Shown here piece after piece: positions 63,065-64,000 of a stretch of 64,000 nt of DNA. Source of the DNA: CAZWBR01 sp964632305. GTDB lineage: Bacteria > Bacteroidota > Bacteroidia > Bacteroidales > Prolixibacteraceae. A program made the position numbers and the translations under genes. Each line of letters starts with the position of its first letter. The stretch's first letter is position 1. Below the pieces are notes generated by a model. The model was given only the letters and a program-made list of their open reading frames with translations, was not told the origin of the DNA and did not search any database. The stretch covers positions 5,356 through 69,355 of the forward strand of contig CAZWBR010000020.1 of NCBI GenBank assembly GCA_964632305.1. The letters run 5' to 3'.

Positions 63065-63934
63065 GTGAAGATTGCAATAAGCGGAGGGACGGGATTTATT
63101 GGCCGTCATTTAGCGGGTTTTCTCACTGAGAAAAAGCATGAAGTTGTGTTGATTGGCCGGGGAGATTTTGCGAAAGGAATTGATCGGCTGGCGACGGTGC
63201 TAAGTGGCGTTGACGCGGTGGTTAACCTGGCAGGCGCCCCTGTCATCAAACGATGGAGCGACTCCGGCAAGAAAGAGATCCTTTCAAGTAGAATAAAGAC
63301 TACGGCCGCGATTGTTGAGGCTATCGGATCAATAAATCCTTCTGAAAGACCTAAAGTAATGATTTCAGCCTCCGCGATAGGTATCTATAATAATGAAAAC
63401 TATCATGACGAGTTCTCGCGGGAATACGGGCAGGGATTTTTAACAGAAGTGTGCCAAAAATGGGAGAGTTGCCTGGAACCTCTGGACAATAAAAATGTTC
63501 GTGCCTGCATAACCCGTTTAGGATTGGTTCTTGGAATTGATGGTGGATCATTGAAAAAGATGGTGCCGATTTTTAAGAGTTGCCTGGGTGGAAAAATTGG
63601 CAAAGGACGGCAAGGTTTTTCATTTATACACATCAATGATCTGTGCAGGGCGATCGAATTTCTTCTGATAAATGAGTCCTGCCAGGGTATTTATAATTTG
63701 GTTTCACCGGATATTACGACCAATACAGGCTTTACAAAAACGTTGGCAAGAATTCTTCACCGTCCGTCAATTTTTACCGTACCGCCTTTTATCCTGAGGT
63801 TAATCTATGGTGAAGGGGCGGAAGCGATTTTAAGCGGTCAGTTTGTCTATCCCAAGAGGCTTTTGGATGAAGGCTTCCGGTTTGATTTTCCCGATATCCA
63901 ACAGGCTTTGGCAGACCTGCTGAAGAAGAAATAA
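63065..63934 (+). CDS. TIGR01777-type NAD-dependent epimerase/dehydratase-like protein
   Basis: 289 aa, GTG start at 63065. NAD-binding ISGGTGFIGRHLAGFLTEK, then VDAVVNLAGAPVIKRWSDSGKKEILSSR, which is characteristic of this SDR subfamily (YfcH/SulA-like), ISASAIGIYNN, RLGLVLGIDGGSLKKMVPIF and FSFIHINDL. The C-terminal DUF1731-like segment (RILHRPSIFTVPPFILRLIYGEGAEAIL) completes it. Substrate unknown. Confidence 0.88.
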   Translation: MKIAISGGTGFIGRHLAGFLTEKKHEVVLIGRGDFAKGIDRLATVLSGVDAVVNLAGAPVIKRWSDSGKKEILSSRIKTTAAIVEAIGSINPSERPKVMISASAIGIYNNENYHDEFSREYGQGFLTEVCQKWESCLEPLDNKNVRACITRLGLVLGIDGGSLKKMVPIFKSCLGGKIGKGRQGFSFIHINDLCRAIEFLLINESCQGIYNLVSPDITTNTGFTKTLARILHRPSIFTVPPFILRLIYGEGAEAILSGQFVYPKRLLDEGFRFDFPDIQQALADLLKKK

Positions 63935-63942
63935 CAAAAGAT

Positions 63943-64000
63943 TTACCATTTACTATTTACCATTTACTATTTACCATTTACTATTTACCATTTACTATTT
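63943..64000. repeat. Tandem repeat of ATTTACCATTTACT
   Basis: At least four copies of a 14-bp unit (two 7-bp halves, ATTTACC and ATTTACT) that run off the window edge, directly after the epimerase gene. Confidence 0.85.

Noticed and set aside
63941..64000. Second CRISPR array
   Set aside because: The units follow each other directly with no unique spacers; it is a simple tandem repeat.

Overview
The window is chromosomal DNA of a member of the Bacteroidota, most likely class Bacteroidia. This rests on SusC-style TonB receptors with an N-terminal carboxypeptidase-like domain, the purH-mreB-mreC-mreD-mrdA-rodA gene order, a DUF6266 protein, promoters that fit the Bacteroidota -7 TAnnTTTG / -33 TTG pattern, a type II-C Cas9 with 47-bp repeats, and the dispersed hairpin repeats typical of these genomes. 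The species cannot be named from the sequence alone.

Layout. 0-9.6 kb: tRNA-Leu; a divergent pair of TonB-dependent receptors with a small His/Cys-rich exported protein (probably metal uptake); a hemerythrin-like protein with an atypical LuxR-type regulator; tRNA-Phe beside a broken partial copy of itself; two small envelope proteins. 9.62-19.17 kb: a 9.45-kb AT-rich integrative island in tRNA-Ser(GGA), bounded by 87-bp direct repeats. It carries a tyrosine integrase, a helicase-like ATPase without the Walker A lysine, a beta-propeller lipoprotein, small membrane proteins, a TIR-domain protein, a 0.8-kb palindrome-rich non-coding block and four copies of a 43-44 bp site GGGACA-N31/32-TGTCCC. 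19.2-27.2 kb: repeat-rich DNA around a locus with two tiny Asp/Pro-tailed peptides, an exported TPR-CHAT protease, a membrane TPR anti-sigma-like protein and an ECF sigma factor. Three matching promoter-like sites (GGTAACA-N14-CCTATwA) lie upstream of the peptides, upstream of the sigma gene and at 19.7 kb. 27.3-45.6 kb: housekeeping genes (EamA transporter, cyclic-2,3-diphosphoglycerate synthetase-like protein, ACP phosphodiesterase-like protein, lysine-2,3-aminomutase-like radical SAM protein, the rod-shape operon, purH, two FtsX-type permeases, rsmA, a Tat-exported oxidoreductase, DUF6266). 45.8-59.7 kb: toxin-antitoxin pair, a CRISPR array of 84 repeats and 83 spacers, and a cas9 - IS200-like (RAYT) transposase - cas1 - cas2 operon, with tracrRNA divergent from cas9. 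60.4-64 kb: PBP1A, an epimerase and a tandem repeat at the window edge.

Two loci deserve most attention. In the ECF/CHAT/peptide locus the sequence suggests one regulon: a sigma factor, a membrane-spanning TPR partner, a periplasmic caspase-like protease and two short exported or translocated peptides that could be its substrates. The CRISPR locus is a complete type II-C system with a recognisable tracrRNA and promoter, but its operon has been entered by a RAYT gene that carries a perfect 33-bp REP-like palindrome in its own reading frame. Beyond the far end of the array lie a toxin-antitoxin pair and an orphan half-repeat. All functional links are inferred from sequence and context only.
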